A DNA stretch of 64,000 bases from the NCBI RefSeq assembly GCF_001277235.1, contig NZ_CP012266.1:2294001-2358000 (forward strand), given 5' to 3'. This DNA comes from Cronobacter dublinensis subsp. dublinensis LMG 23823 (GTDB taxonomy: Bacteria > Pseudomonadota > Gammaproteobacteria > Enterobacterales > Enterobacteriaceae). Under the pieces are notes generated by a model. The model made no database searches, had not been told where the DNA came from, and saw only the letters and a list, made by a program, of their open reading frames with translations. Below, piece after piece: positions 27,122 to 35,752 of this stretch. The translations under genes and the position numbers were made by a program. How positions within the stretch are numbered: the stretch's first letter is position 1; each line of letters begins with the position of its first letter.

Positions 27122-27370
27122 ATATATTCACTCTGAAAATGGTTATTTTCTGCGGCCGTCACTGGCCTGCCCAGATAATAACTATTTTGTTATTTTTCGG
27201 TTTCAGAATGAGAATTCATTGTTTTGAGTTTTGTAATTAAAATTGTTTATATTTTCAGTGCAAATCTAAACATTAAATAAATAAGGATCATGAATTAATA
27301 GTATGAGAGATGTTACAATACACCGCTGGTGACGTCGGGCCCACGTTTGCCCTCTCGCCAGAAAAGAGGC
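27122..27370. other. AT-rich upstream region of the adhesin gene
   Basis: About 250 bases, markedly AT-rich from 27180 to 27310 (runs such as TTTTCGGTTTCAG, AATTAAAATTGTTTAT), which is the expected promoter and a likely H-NS-type silencing target for the adhesin. No convincing coding frame. Confidence 0.55.
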
Positions 27371-27492
27371 AAAAAAAAGCCGACTTAATTAAGTCGGCGT
27401 CGTACGAATCAATTGTGCTATGCAGTAATTCAAAAAAGGAAGTAAGACAATATGGAGCGCAACGCCCATCGCTTGACGTTGCATTCACCTGC
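27371..27492 (-). ncRNA. fnrS: FnrS small regulatory RNA
   Basis: Hfq-dependent anaerobic small RNA that represses mRNAs of aerobic metabolism. On the minus strand the sequence begins GCAGGTGAATGCAACGTCAA, continues through GCGATGGGCGTTGCGCTCC and the single-stranded segment CTTACTTCCTTTTTTGAATT, and ends in the terminator stem GCCGACTTAATTAAGTCGGC with eight T. This agrees with E. coli FnrS almost base for base (recalled sequence); the clear difference is the terminator loop. The 122-nt length is the same. It lies on the zntB strand, downstream of zntB, as in E. coli. Confidence 0.95.
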
Positions 27493-27527
27493 GACGAGCA
27501 TCATGCCGTGAAACAGCGTACCATTTC

Positions 27528-27541
27528 TTGATATCGCTCAA
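27528..27541 (-). promoter_or_regulatory. FNR box of the fnrS promoter
   Basis: Read leftwards TTGAGCGATATCAA matches TTGAT-N4-ATCAA with one mismatch. Its centre lies about 42 bases upstream of the FnrS 5' end, the class II activator position, and CATGAT is a fitting -10 element. Confidence 0.85.
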
Positions 27542-27586
27542 ACTCACGGCCCTTTTCCCTGTATCGTGACGAGAAAAAAGTATTTT

Positions 27587-28570
27587 TTACAGCCATTTAC
27601 TTCGATGTAACCACCATGTAACACCACCAATCACCAGCACCAGCGCGATACAAAAGACGCTAAAGCCCAGATGCCAGCCGCCGCCGGGGATGCCGCCCAG
27701 GTTGACGCCGAACAGGCCGGTCAGAAACGTGCTGGGTAAAAAAACCATCGCCATCAGCGACATCGTATAACTACGACGCGACAGCGACTCCTGCATGGTC
27801 TGGGAGATCTCATCGGCCATCACCGCCGTGCGCGCGATACAGGCGTCAATCTCATCCAGACCGCGCCCGAGGCGGTCGGCGATATCCTGCATGCGGCGGC
27901 GGTTGTCATCGTTCATCCAGCTAAAGCGCTCGCTGGCAAGCCGCGAAAAAACGTCGCGCTGCGGCGACATATAACGGCGCATCACAATAAGCTGTTTACG
28001 CAGCAGCGCCAGCACGCCGCGCGGCGGCACAATCTCTTCCAGCAGGTTATCTTCGAGATCGATAATTTTATCGTGCAGTTCTTCGATAAACTCGCTCGCG
28101 TGATCGGTCAGCGCGTCGCAGGCATCCACCAGCCAGCCGCCGACATCCGCCGGGCCGCTGCCCTCGTTGAGATCGTGGATAATATCGTCGAGGGCGAGCA
28201 CCTTGCGCTGGCGCGTGGAGATAATCAGCCGCTCATCGATATAGAGCCGCATCGCCACCAGCTGGTCGGGGCGTTCGTCGGTGCTGCCGTTGATGCAGCG
28301 CAGCGTAATCAACGTCCCCTCGCCCATGCGGGTCACGCGCGGGCGCAGGCTTTCACCCGCCAGCGCGTCGCGCACCAGATTTGGCAGCAGCGGCGTTTCG
28401 GCGAGCCACTGGGCGCTTTCCGGGTTGGTATAGTTAAGATGCAGCCAGCACGGATGCTCTTTATCAATGACGCAGTCATTCTGTAACGGCTGCACGCCGC
28501 CATGTCCATCCAGCAGCCACGCGAAAACCGCGTCCGGCACGTTCACTTCAGAGCCCTTAATGGCCTCCAT
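27587..28570 (-). CDS. zntB: Zinc transport protein ZntB
   Basis: CorA-superfamily zinc transporter, 327 residues. A large cytoplasmic domain precedes two C-terminal helices (TMSLMAMVFLPSTFLTGLFG and VFCIALVLVIGGVTWWL). The CorA signature GMN is replaced by GVN in LFGVNLGGIPGG, as is usual for ZntB. E. coli ZntB is described as a zinc importer driven by protons. The order 28637 gene - zntB - fnrS reads in one direction. Confidence 0.95.
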   Translation of the reverse strand: MEAIKGSEVNVPDAVFAWLLDGHGGVQPLQNDCVIDKEHPCWLHLNYTNPESAQWLAETPLLPNLVRDALAGESLRPRVTRMGEGTLITLRCINGSTDERPDQLVAMRLYIDERLIISTRQRKVLALDDIIHDLNEGSGPADVGGWLVDACDALTDHASEFIEELHDKIIDLEDNLLEEIVPPRGVLALLRKQLIVMRRYMSPQRDVFSRLASERFSWMNDDNRRRMQDIADRLGRGLDEIDACIARTAVMADEISQTMQESLSRRSYTMSLMAMVFLPSTFLTGLFGVNLGGIPGGGWHLGFSVFCIALVLVIGGVTWWLHRSKWL

Positions 28571-28596
28571 CGCGTCTCCTGATTATCAATATGGAT

Positions 28597-28619
28597 AAGA
28601 AAAGCTGGCGTTCGCCAGC
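28597..28619 (-). terminator. Terminator of the 67-residue gene upstream of zntB
   Basis: Read leftwards GCTGGCG-AA-CGCCAGC is followed by TTTTCTT; it lies between the small gene and zntB. Confidence 0.7.
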
Positions 28620-28636
28620 GCCGCGGCAGGCCGTCG

Positions 28637-28840
28637 TTAACGGCTTTCCAGCGCGGACTGGATGGCATCAGCCAGCTCAGCCAGATGGTGGCGGGTATAT
28701 TCGATATCTTTGGCGAGTTTGTCGCGCCCTTCGTAGCCGTTCGGCGCGGCAACAGAGGCTTTGATCACCTCCAGCGCGGCGTTTACGGCAAGAAGGCGTT
28801 TTTCCGCATCGCTGCGGGAGGGGTAATTTTCAGGCAGCAT
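28637..28840 (-). CDS. Hypothetical 67-residue helical protein
   Basis: Start ATG at 28840 is set by CGGAGCTCAGCA; an upstream in-frame Met at 28882 lacks a ribosome site. The product (MLPENYPSRSDAEKRLLAVN at the start) is charged and mostly helical with heptad-like spacing (AALEVIKASVAA, HHLAELADAIQSALESR), suggesting a small coiled-coil or bundle. No signal or membrane part. It has its own terminator before zntB. The family is not recognised. Confidence 0.75.
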   Translation of the reverse strand: MLPENYPSRSDAEKRLLAVNAALEVIKASVAAPNGYEGRDKLAKDIEYTRHHLAELADAIQSALESR

Positions 28841-28920
28841 TGCTGAGCTCCGGTCATTCAACTGGCCTTTATGGTGATACATTGCGCAGGAATTTCAAGC
28901 CGGAGCGTGTCGGTTGCGGT

Positions 28921-29094
28921 TTAAAACAGCGCCACCAGCAGCGCGACGGGAAAGCTCATCGGCCAGGTCGCGCCGATAAGCGTCGCGCTTAAAAGCTTAA
29001 TACTGGTTTTGTCTTTCGCGATGAAAAAGGTAATCAGCGCCGCGATCGCCGCCATGACGGCGTAGAAAACGAGCATATGTTGGTAAAGCGTCAT
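28921..29094 (-). CDS. ortT: Orphan toxin OrtT (GhoT family)
   Basis: Small inner-membrane toxin of 57 residues, the OrtT length. The sequence MTLYQHMLVFYAVMAAIAA with the conserved end LLSATLIGATWPMSFPVALL matches E. coli OrtT (YdcX) and, more distantly, GhoT. Two helices span the membrane. E. coli OrtT dissipates membrane potential and slows growth under stringent-response or folate-stress conditions, and has no antitoxin. No GhoS-like partner is next to it here either. An in-frame start at 29154 would add twenty unlikely residues. Confidence 0.9.
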   Translation of the reverse strand: MTLYQHMLVFYAVMAAIAALITFFIAKDKTSIKLLSATLIGATWPMSFPVALLVALF

Positions 29095-29294
29095 GAATGC
29101 GTGTCCATACTGAGAGTGCGGTCGCAATATGCGATTTTTTATGACGCAGATCAAGTATCAATTCTTCGTCTCATACTGCAAAAGTTGATCTGCTTCACTT
29201 GTATATCTCCGTTTACGCGGATGAACCAAATCTGCGCGCGATGTGTTAACGTCGGCATATCGAAAAAGTTACAAACAAAGGCCGTTCCATCGCA

Positions 29295-29618
29295 ATGAGA
29301 ACCACGCGCGTCACGTTACGTCTTTCCCGCGCCGTCAGCGACGTCATGCTGGATGACATCAAAGCCATCATTCCTGCGGATGCGTTACAAGTGTTTATTA
29401 ATCAGCTGGATGAAACTCACTACGCTACGCTGGAATGTATACAGACGGAACAGAACTGTTCGCTGATAGCGTCTGCCCTCGTCGTCTGGCGTCTGCTCGG
29501 ACATATTAAAAGCCTGACCTACCGCAACGGCGATGTATTGCGTGACGTCTCGGACGCCAGTCAGTTTCAGATTTTCACTATGTTGCGTGCGCCCCTGACG
29601 GTGCTCGCCGTTCACTAA
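29295..29618 (+). CDS. Hypothetical 107-residue protein
   Basis: Divergent from ortT. The sequence opens MRTTRVTLRLSRAVSDVMLD, which looks like a beta-strand followed by helices, and continues with LECIQTEQNCSLIASALVVW. It is cytoplasmic by appearance, with no transmembrane segment of sufficient length. AAAGG lies 10-11 bases before the ATG. The upstream 140 bases are AT-rich with repeated TTGATC-like motifs. Family not recognised. Confidence 0.6.
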   Translation: MRTTRVTLRLSRAVSDVMLDDIKAIIPADALQVFINQLDETHYATLECIQTEQNCSLIASALVVWRLLGHIKSLTYRNGDVLRDVSDASQFQIFTMLRAPLTVLAVH

Positions 29619-29688
29619 AATTAAGAAAATTCTCAAAGTTTTCCCCCTGCTGCCGATAACCTTCTGAAACGAGACGGGGGAGACCTTC

Positions 29689-29880
29689 ATGCTACCTGCA
29701 ATACCTACGCTTGCGCTGGCCTTTACGCTCTGGCTATTGATTTTTATCCCTTCATATAAAATCGCCCGCCGGGCGGGTTTCGGCTGGTCGATGGCGCTGC
29801 TGCTGACGATGCCGGGGCTGAATATCGTCGCGTGGTGGTGTTTTGCGTGTATGAAATGGCCGGCGCGCCGCTATTTCTGA
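29689..29880 (+). CDS. Small two-helix membrane protein
   Basis: 63 residues with GGGGGAGACC before the ATG. Two hydrophobic segments (LALAFTLWLLIFIPSYKIA and MALLLTMPGLNIVAWWCFA) flank a short basic loop ARRAGFG, and the tail KWPARRYF is basic, giving both ends inside. The compact loop plus WWCFA resembles small uncharacterised enterobacterial membrane proteins. It is 70 bases behind the preceding gene on the same strand. Confidence 0.65.
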   Translation: MLPAIPTLALAFTLWLLIFIPSYKIARRAGFGWSMALLLTMPGLNIVAWWCFACMKWPARRYF

Positions 29881-30089
29881 CGACGTTTTACGTTGCGATG
29901 ACATCGGACGCCAGTCTTTTCACGCGCCCGGCCTTGTCGTGCGTCTTAAATTAATCGGTGAAACAGGCGCATATTATTAAAGCTCTTCGCCCCTTTGCCG
30001 ATGAACCAGAGATCCCAACGTCCGCGTTGATATCACTCGTTATGAGGCGCCTGCGCCATATAAGAAGACGTGCCTGAAGGTAGCACCCT

Positions 30090-31835
30090 ATGTTAAGCCA
30101 CATCGACAGAAAAGATGCCAGACGCATGGCAGCCCTGGACATGCTCCGGGGACATCACGGGCATCAGGACCCGGTACTGCTGCAATTCGCCAGGCTCGCG
30201 AGCCTGGCGCTCGGCGTGCCCGGCTGCTTTATCGCCGTGGTGGATAAAGGGGGCCTTCCTGTTCATCTCGCGCACCCGGAGCCGTTGCTGGTCGACGCAT
30301 CGATATTAATGCAACCCCTATGCGCGCCTGGCGAACCGGTGTGGTGCAGCGACACGGCGCTTGAAGAACGCATACACCCGCTTGCTGTCGCCTCACCCGA
30401 CGTGCGGTTTTACGCCTGCGCGCCGCTGCGCACGCGCGACGGCAGCCTTACTGGCACCATCGGGCTGACTGACACCGCGCCGCACCCCTTTGACGATGAG
30501 CGCGCCCGGACGCTGGCGCTTATCGCCGGGCTGACCGGCGCGTGGCTTGAAACGCTCAACGCGGTCGGTTTTCTCGATCCGGTGACGCGCCTGCCCAATC
30601 GCCAGAAACTGCTGGATGATATGGAGCGGCTCAGCGCGAGCGGCAATACCGAGCGCTACACCCTGATGATTTTTGACTGCATCGACATGCCGACCGCCTA
30701 TGAACTGGCGCGCTCGCTCGGCATGCCGGCGCTGGAGACGTTACTTAACGATCTCGGCCCACTGCTGCGCATGAAACTGCGGCTGAAGACCGACACCGTG
30801 CTCTATAACGTCGCCACTGGCCGCTACGCCCTGCTGCTGAAAACGCGCAGCCAGAAAGCGATTCGCCGCAATGCGGCGACGCTACCGCTGGTAAACGCGC
30901 GTATGCTTCAGGGGATCAACATCCGGCTGAATATTTTCGCCGGCGAAGTAGGCTGGCAGCCAGAGAAAACGACGCCTAACGAGGCCCTGCGCCGCGCCAT
31001 CAGCGCCGTGCATGAGGCAATCTGGCTCAACACGCGTCATATGGCGTTCGACCCCGCGCGCGATGAAAAACGCAATGTCGATTTCCAGCTCCTGCACGAT
31101 CTCAGCGAAAGCCTCGCAAAAAACCGCGGGCTGTATCTGATGTACCAGCCGAAAATCAAACTCAGCACCAGCAAAGCGGTCGGCGTGGAAGCGCTGCTGC
31201 GCTGGCGTCACCCGACGCGCGGTGAAATTCCGCCGGGCGTGTTTATTCCGCTCGCGCAGAATACCAGCCTGATGGACGAGATAACCCAGTGGGTGATCGG
31301 CGCGGCGCTGGAACAGTTACAGGAATGGCGTCTTCAGGGCATTACCCTGCCGGTGTCGGTCAACATCAGCGTCAGCGACCTCTCGCGCAGCGGCTTCGCT
31401 GACGCGCTGGAAGCGCGCGTGCTGCGCGCCGGGCTGGTGCCGAACGATATTCGCATTGAGTGTCTGGAGACTGAAAAAGCGCTGGAGAGTGAAACGGCGC
31501 TTAACGAAATGGATATGCTCAAGCGGCGCGGCTTTAAGATCCTGCTGGATGACTTCGGCGCGGGCTACAGTAATATCAACTACCTGCGCCGAATCCCTAT
31601 CGATATCATCAAGCTCGACCGCTCGCTCACCAGCCGCATTGCGCAAGACCGGGCAAGCCAGATTATCGTGCGAAACGTCATTCAGATGCTTAAAGAGCTG
31701 GACTACGTGGTGCTGGCGGAGGGCGTTGAAGATGCCGAAACCGCGCGCCTGCTGCTGGAGTTCGGCTGCGATGAAGCGCAGGGCTATTACTTCTCGCGCC
31801 CGGTCGATCCGGAATATATCGCGCAGTGGGTATAA
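30090..31835 (+). CDS. GAF-GGDEF-EAL cyclic-di-GMP phosphodiesterase
   Basis: 581 residues, cytoplasmic. An N-terminal GAF sensor (about 15-150) leads to a degenerate GGDEF domain (about 170-310) in which the GGDEF site is replaced by NVATGRYALLL, then a complete EAL domain (about 325-575). EAL residues are present: EALLRW, Asn in VSVNIS, Glu in IECLETE, the DDFGAGYSN pair, Lys in DIIKLDRS and Glu in VLAEGVED. The protein is therefore expected to degrade c-di-GMP, with the GAF and dead GGDEF parts as regulators. GAAGG precedes the ATG at 30090. It stands alone. Confidence 0.9.
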   Translation: MLSHIDRKDARRMAALDMLRGHHGHQDPVLLQFARLASLALGVPGCFIAVVDKGGLPVHLAHPEPLLVDASILMQPLCAPGEPVWCSDTALEERIHPLAVASPDVRFYACAPLRTRDGSLTGTIGLTDTAPHPFDDERARTLALIAGLTGAWLETLNAVGFLDPVTRLPNRQKLLDDMERLSASGNTERYTLMIFDCIDMPTAYELARSLGMPALETLLNDLGPLLRMKLRLKTDTVLYNVATGRYALLLKTRSQKAIRRNAATLPLVNARMLQGINIRLNIFAGEVGWQPEKTTPNEALRRAISAVHEAIWLNTRHMAFDPARDEKRNVDFQLLHDLSESLAKNRGLYLMYQPKIKLSTSKAVGVEALLRWRHPTRGEIPPGVFIPLAQNTSLMDEITQWVIGAALEQLQEWRLQGITLPVSVNISVSDLSRSGFADALEARVLRAGLVPNDIRIECLETEKALESETALNEMDMLKRRGFKILLDDFGAGYSNINYLRRIPIDIIKLDRSLTSRIAQDRASQIIVRNVIQMLKELDYVVLAEGVEDAETARLLLEFGCDEAQGYYFSRPVDPEYIAQWV

Positions 31836-32563
31836 CCGCGCACGGCGCACAAAAGCTGTTCCCGGCGCGTTAATCGAACCGGGATCATTTTCTCAACTTC
31901 CCCACGCCATAATAACCCGTCACTTTACACGGTTTATTATTAAGCAGGGCTGTTGATTAAATTGTCTAATAATGGACATTTCAAATCATTTCGCTGCGCA
32001 ATGATGTTACTGAAATCACTTAATTGCAAAAGATTCTGGTGAAGGGATATTTCCGGTCTACGCTTATCTCATGCCTTAGCCTTTCACTAAAGTTATCTTT
32101 GCCAACACCAGGGAGACCATTGGTTCAGGGAGGAGCCACTTTTTTCATATTGTCGCGCTGGTCTTGCATCCCCTTTCGTCTCCTCCTGCTGCCCATCTGG
32201 CGCGGCTTTCGGCTTGCTTGCGTCTGTGCGTCACTCGCCCTTCTGTCGCGTTACCCGCAGCAACAAAATATGACAAAGCACGTCATAATATGAATTCACC
32301 TCTACTATTAGCATCTTGAAAAATACCTTTTCACCGGCTCGTTAATATATTAAACACGCAAACAAAGCCAGGCGCTAAATATCATCAAAACAAAAACAGG
32401 CAAGCAAATAAAATTGTCAGCAAAACAATCACCTCCATCCCGATTATTATTTTAATGCCAATTCAACTTGCACCATTAAATATCCTTTTCTACAGTTATA
32501 AATACGTTTCGCAGCAATGACGCATTGCTGAATTAAGTAAAACCAACAACATGAGGAGAATAT
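31836..32563. other. Long intergenic region before the KGG-repeat gene
   Basis: About 730 bases without a gene I can support. The left part (31840-32020) has AT-rich stretches and a weak stem near 31860-31890 (CCCGGCGCGTTAATCGAACCGGG). A frame at 32024-32293 opens with TTG, has no ribosome site and odd composition. From 32300 to 32520 the DNA is strongly AT-rich, as for the promoter region of the following stress gene. Confidence 0.5.
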
Positions 32564-32797
32564 ATGACTCAGCATCGTGGTGGTTCAGGTAATTTCGCAG
32601 AAGATCGTCAGCGTGCCTCTGAAGCAGGTCAGAAAGGCGGTCAGCACAGCAGCGGGAACTTTAAAAACGATCCGCAACGCGCCTCTGAAGCAGGCCAGAA
32701 AGGCGGTCAGCAGAGCGGTGGCAACTTTAAAAACGACCCGGATCGCGCTTCTGAAGCAGGACGCAAAGGTGGTGAAAAGAGCGGCGGTCGTTCCTGA
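32564..32797 (+). CDS. YciG-family stress protein with three KGG repeats
   Basis: Small, very hydrophilic protein of 77 residues built of the Con-10/KGG module: three copies of (D)xxRASEAGxKGGxxSxGNF, at about residues 13-30, 35-53 and 57-72. E. coli YciG (59 residues) has about two. Such proteins are general stress (RpoS) members and resemble plant hydrophilins and fungal conidiation proteins; YciG affects swarming in E. coli. ATGAGGAG precedes the start. The extra repeat is visible also in the DNA, where AACTTTAAAAACGA recurs. Confidence 0.9.
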   Translation: MTQHRGGSGNFAEDRQRASEAGQKGGQHSSGNFKNDPQRASEAGQKGGQQSGGNFKNDPDRASEAGRKGGEKSGGRS

Positions 32798-32910
32798 CCA
32801 TAACGTTATGCACCCTGCGCTCGCAGGGTGCTGACCGCGTTTACGGTATTTAACGCAAGCCTATCAGACGGGTTGTTAACCGGCTGGACATACGTTATCT
32901 GCCAATAAAT

Positions 32911-32940
32911 AAAGGAGAGCGCCATGCGTTCTCCTTTTTT
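32911..32940 (+). terminator. Terminator downstream of the KGG-repeat gene
   Basis: AAAGGAGAGCG and CGTTCTCCTTTTTT pair across CCAT with one G-T wobble and end in six T. A second GC-rich stem (GCACCCTGC / GCAGGGTGC, 32810-32831) lies nearer the stop but has no T-run. Confidence 0.75.
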
Positions 32941-32962
32941 GTGTCGTTAGCACCGCGTATGA

Positions 32963-33220
32963 TTACGCCGTGCGGCTGCTGAAAATCCATGTATCGTCCG
33001 TTTCATCAGTCAACAGTACCTCCTGCGCCTCTCCGCTGGGCAGAACCACACTGATAATCTCCCCTTGCGACAGTGTGGAAAATTCATTGATCTGCTGCGC
33101 TTTACCCACTTCAAACGTTTTTATCGTCTCCCCGGTCACGCTATCCGGTTCACTGACGCTATAGGTGGCGGTAAAATCCACTTCCGGACGGTCTTTCAGA
33201 TGCAGCTGGACAGAAGGCAT
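32963..33220 (-). CDS. Hypothetical 85-residue protein
   Basis: A beta-rich cytoplasmic protein by appearance (MPSVQLHLKDRPEVDFTATY at the start; IISVVLPSGEAQEVLLT; TWIFSSRTA at the end). No signal peptide, cysteine or membrane stretch. It is convergent with the KGG-repeat gene and sits just past its terminator. The coding character is good but the family is not recognised. Confidence 0.65.
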   Translation of the reverse strand: MPSVQLHLKDRPEVDFTATYSVSEPDSVTGETIKTFEVGKAQQINEFSTLSQGEIISVVLPSGEAQEVLLTDETDDTWIFSSRTA

Positions 33221-33464
33221 ATCGGCTCCCCGCGTAACGCATTAACTTCAAGTGTAGTCCACGCCCGGCGCACCTGGGCAAGCCGCACGCCGGGATTTTC
33301 CGACTTTTTTAATAAAATTAAAGCGATGCGAAACGCGGCCGATAACAGATAAGCATGAAAGCAGTAACCTGCGGCGGGCGTTTCTGATACGCCATACCCG
33401 CCAACCATCACACCTGGAAGCGAGGGTGCGTGTTCATCGCGCTTGCAGGGCAAGGGAGAGTGAG

Positions 33465-34046
33465 ATGAAACGGTCCGGCATTCAGGCAGTGGTCGGGGCA
33501 ATGTTTTTATTGCAGGGGTGCGATGACGACATCATCGGGCAGGTGAAAGCCATCAGCGCCGGAGAGAGTACCCTCGGTCAGGCTTTCGAGGCCCGCACCG
33601 ATTGTGTTAATGGTGAATGGCGCACATTTGAAGATGCGGGCGGACGCCATGTCATCCTCTACTCCTGTAAATTACCGGAACCCGAGCTTGCCGGGCTGAC
33701 CGATAAATTCCGCGTTCACAGTAATCAGCTCGTCGCGCAGAACACCACGGCGCGCTGGCGTACCCTTCACCGTGACGACGTAGCCCGCGTGATGAGCGAA
33801 GTGAACATTCGCGATGTCGAACTGCTTTATGTCTGGCGGATCCAGAGCGGCAACGCGCCTGAACTCGCGGATGTCGAAGTAAAAGCCGCCGCCACCTTTT
33901 CCAGCTTCAGTTACAGCGTCAGCGAGCCGGAGACCTTTGTCGAACTCGCCTGGAACCACGCCCTGCCCGATCCCTGGCCGCAAAGCCTGTTTCCCCAGCT
34001 CGATAAAAACGCCGGCCCGCTTTATCACCAGCTGAGCGCGCTGTAG
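33465..34046 (+). CDS. Hypothetical lipoprotein
   Basis: 193 residues from ATG at 33465 (GGGAGAG upstream). The N-terminus MKRSGIQAVVGAMFLLQGCD ends in the lipobox LQGC, with Asp at +2 of the mature protein (CDDD), the inner-membrane retention signal. The mature part has one Cys pair candidate (TDCVNGEWR and LYSCKLP) and a C-terminal half of strands (LLYVWRIQSG; VKAAATFSSFSYSVSE). Family not recognised. It converges with the esterase gene with no gap between the stop codons. Confidence 0.75.
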   Translation: MKRSGIQAVVGAMFLLQGCDDDIIGQVKAISAGESTLGQAFEARTDCVNGEWRTFEDAGGRHVILYSCKLPEPELAGLTDKFRVHSNQLVAQNTTARWRTLHRDDVARVMSEVNIRDVELLYVWRIQSGNAPELADVEVKAAATFSSFSYSVSEPETFVELAWNHALPDPWPQSLFPQLDKNAGPLYHQLSAL

Positions 34047-35630
34047 TCAGCCCGGCTCGCCGTGCCCGCGGCGAGTCTGCGTCAGCGCCCGCACGCCCTG
34101 CATCATTGCCTCACACCACACCACGTAATCATGCCCGCCCGACCAGGGATGAAAACTCACCGCATAGCCTTTCTCTTTCAGCACCTGCGCAAATTCTTCG
34201 GTGTTGCGGTAAATGCCGCCGTCTGGCCCCTGGGTTTCAAACCTGCCGGCCTGTAGCCAGAAGCGCACCGGCAGGCGCGGCGCGTGTTGATATTCGCGCG
34301 TCAACCAGCTCGCGGGCTCGCCTGCGGGCGCCCACCAGTATGAACCGGACAGGCTCAGCACATTGCCGAACGCCGCCGGATAACGCAGCGCCACCCAGGA
34401 TGCCGCCAGCCCGCCATAGCTGGAGCCGGTGACGATGGTGCGCGGTCCGGGAGACGCGATGCCGCGCGCCCGCAGCCAGGGACGCAGCTCCAGGGCCATC
34501 ATATCGGCGAAATCGCGATTGGGCGGCAGCTCGTGGCTGCGCCGGGCGAAATCAAGACTGTCGATAAACACGACATTCACGGGCGGCAGACGCCGGTCGG
34601 CAATCAGGCGGTCAATGACCGATGCCAGCCGGTAGTCGTCCTGATACGTGTTGCCATCAAACACCATCAGCGTCCAGCGCGCCGCCTGTGACGGGCGATA
34701 AATCTGTATATCGCGCCGGTTGCCGAGCCGCGCGCTGTCAAACGTATGGCGCGTCAGCGTCCCGTGCCGTACCTCGCTGAGATCCGCCGCTGCGCCGCAC
34801 TGACGCATACCGCCGGGCGCCAGCAGCGAATAGCGGTTCCAGCGGTCGTCACGGGCCGGGAGAAATTGCTGCGGGTTAAGCGGGTCCGCCTGCGCGGTCG
34901 CGAGGATCGCGCGGCGCTGCTCCCGCGCGCCGCCGTGGGTCTCAGGCACATCCGGCGCGAGCTTGTACTGCATCAGCGTATCGGCAGGCACAACATAGCT
35001 GCGAAACCAGACGTCCGACTGCCCGAGGCGGAACAGCGGGTCGTGATCGCCTGCGGGCGAGCCGAGAATAAATACGTTACGGCGCGCGCCGCGCCACAGG
35101 AACGTGACGCGCCGGTGGTCATCATCGACCGGCTCCACCAGCGGCGCGCCGCGCAAAGTGATATCACGCCAGAACGCCGTGGTATCGCCGCCCGCCGCGA
35201 GATGGCGCGCCAGCTGTTGTAGCGTCGGGCTCACCGGCGCGAGCGATTGCGCGCGATCGAGCGGCACGGTCTCCTGCGCCTGCCAGCGCAGCGACCAGCC
35301 CGCGCCCGGTTCACCCTGCAGTATCAGCGTCGATACCTGCCGCGCTGGCAACGCAAAGAGTAGCGAATGCGTACCGTCCGCCGGGCCGCGCGCGATAAGC
35401 GTGCGCAGGGGGTGCTGGCGCGCGTCCGTAAGCGCGGCCCGCGTCGCGCCGGTCAGCGTGGCGGCGACGTAGTTTTCTCCCATCACCGGCTGGGTAATAC
35501 AGGCGCGCCCGCTGGCGTCAAACGTGCCGGTCAGCTGCCCTGACGCACCGCCCGCAAGGCATGATGCCGCCTCGCCCGGCAGCGTACTGACGCCCGCCAG
35601 CAGGCTTATCGCTATCGAAATCCGCTTCAA
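34047..35630 (-). CDS. Periplasmic enterochelin-esterase-like (Fes/IroE-type) hydrolase
   Basis: 527 residues with a signal peptide (MKRISIAISLLAGVSTLPGEA, cleavage near residue 21). An N-terminal beta-sandwich region is followed by an alpha/beta-hydrolase domain of the Fes family: the nucleophile Ser is in TGSSYGGLAA, an acidic position in the VFIDSLDF/RFETQGPD area, and the His in GGHDYVVW. Fes-type enzymes cut siderophore triesters to release iron; a signal peptide puts this one in the periplasm, like IroE. It is divergent from a TonB-dependent receptor across a Fur-like site, which supports a role in siderophore use. The exact siderophore is unknown. Confidence 0.87.
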   Translation of the reverse strand: MKRISIAISLLAGVSTLPGEAASCLAGGASGQLTGTFDASGRACITQPVMGENYVAATLTGATRAALTDARQHPLRTLIARGPADGTHSLLFALPARQVSTLILQGEPGAGWSLRWQAQETVPLDRAQSLAPVSPTLQQLARHLAAGGDTTAFWRDITLRGAPLVEPVDDDHRRVTFLWRGARRNVFILGSPAGDHDPLFRLGQSDVWFRSYVVPADTLMQYKLAPDVPETHGGAREQRRAILATAQADPLNPQQFLPARDDRWNRYSLLAPGGMRQCGAAADLSEVRHGTLTRHTFDSARLGNRRDIQIYRPSQAARWTLMVFDGNTYQDDYRLASVIDRLIADRRLPPVNVVFIDSLDFARRSHELPPNRDFADMMALELRPWLRARGIASPGPRTIVTGSSYGGLAASWVALRYPAAFGNVLSLSGSYWWAPAGEPASWLTREYQHAPRLPVRFWLQAGRFETQGPDGGIYRNTEEFAQVLKEKGYAVSFHPWSGGHDYVVWCEAMMQGVRALTQTRRGHGEPG

Positions 35631-35670
35631 CTCGCTGCTCCCTGAAAATTTATTTACAACTTAATGCAAA

Positions 35671-35685
35671 TGGTAATGATTTTCA
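35671..35685. promoter_or_regulatory. Fur box between esterase and receptor genes
   Basis: TGGTAATGATTTTCA fits the 7-1-7 Fur consensus TGATAATNATTATCA with two mismatches. It lies in the 122-base divergent region and could repress both genes when iron is plentiful. Confidence 0.75.
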
Positions 35686-35752
35686 ATATCATCAAGCCGC
35701 TTGCAGGCGCGGGGGTGATGCGGGGCATGCTGTCGCCGTCTCGCGCAGGTTA

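Noticed and set aside
32024..32293. 89-codon frame in the long gap before the KGG-repeat gene
   Set aside because: TTG start, no ribosome site, odd composition.
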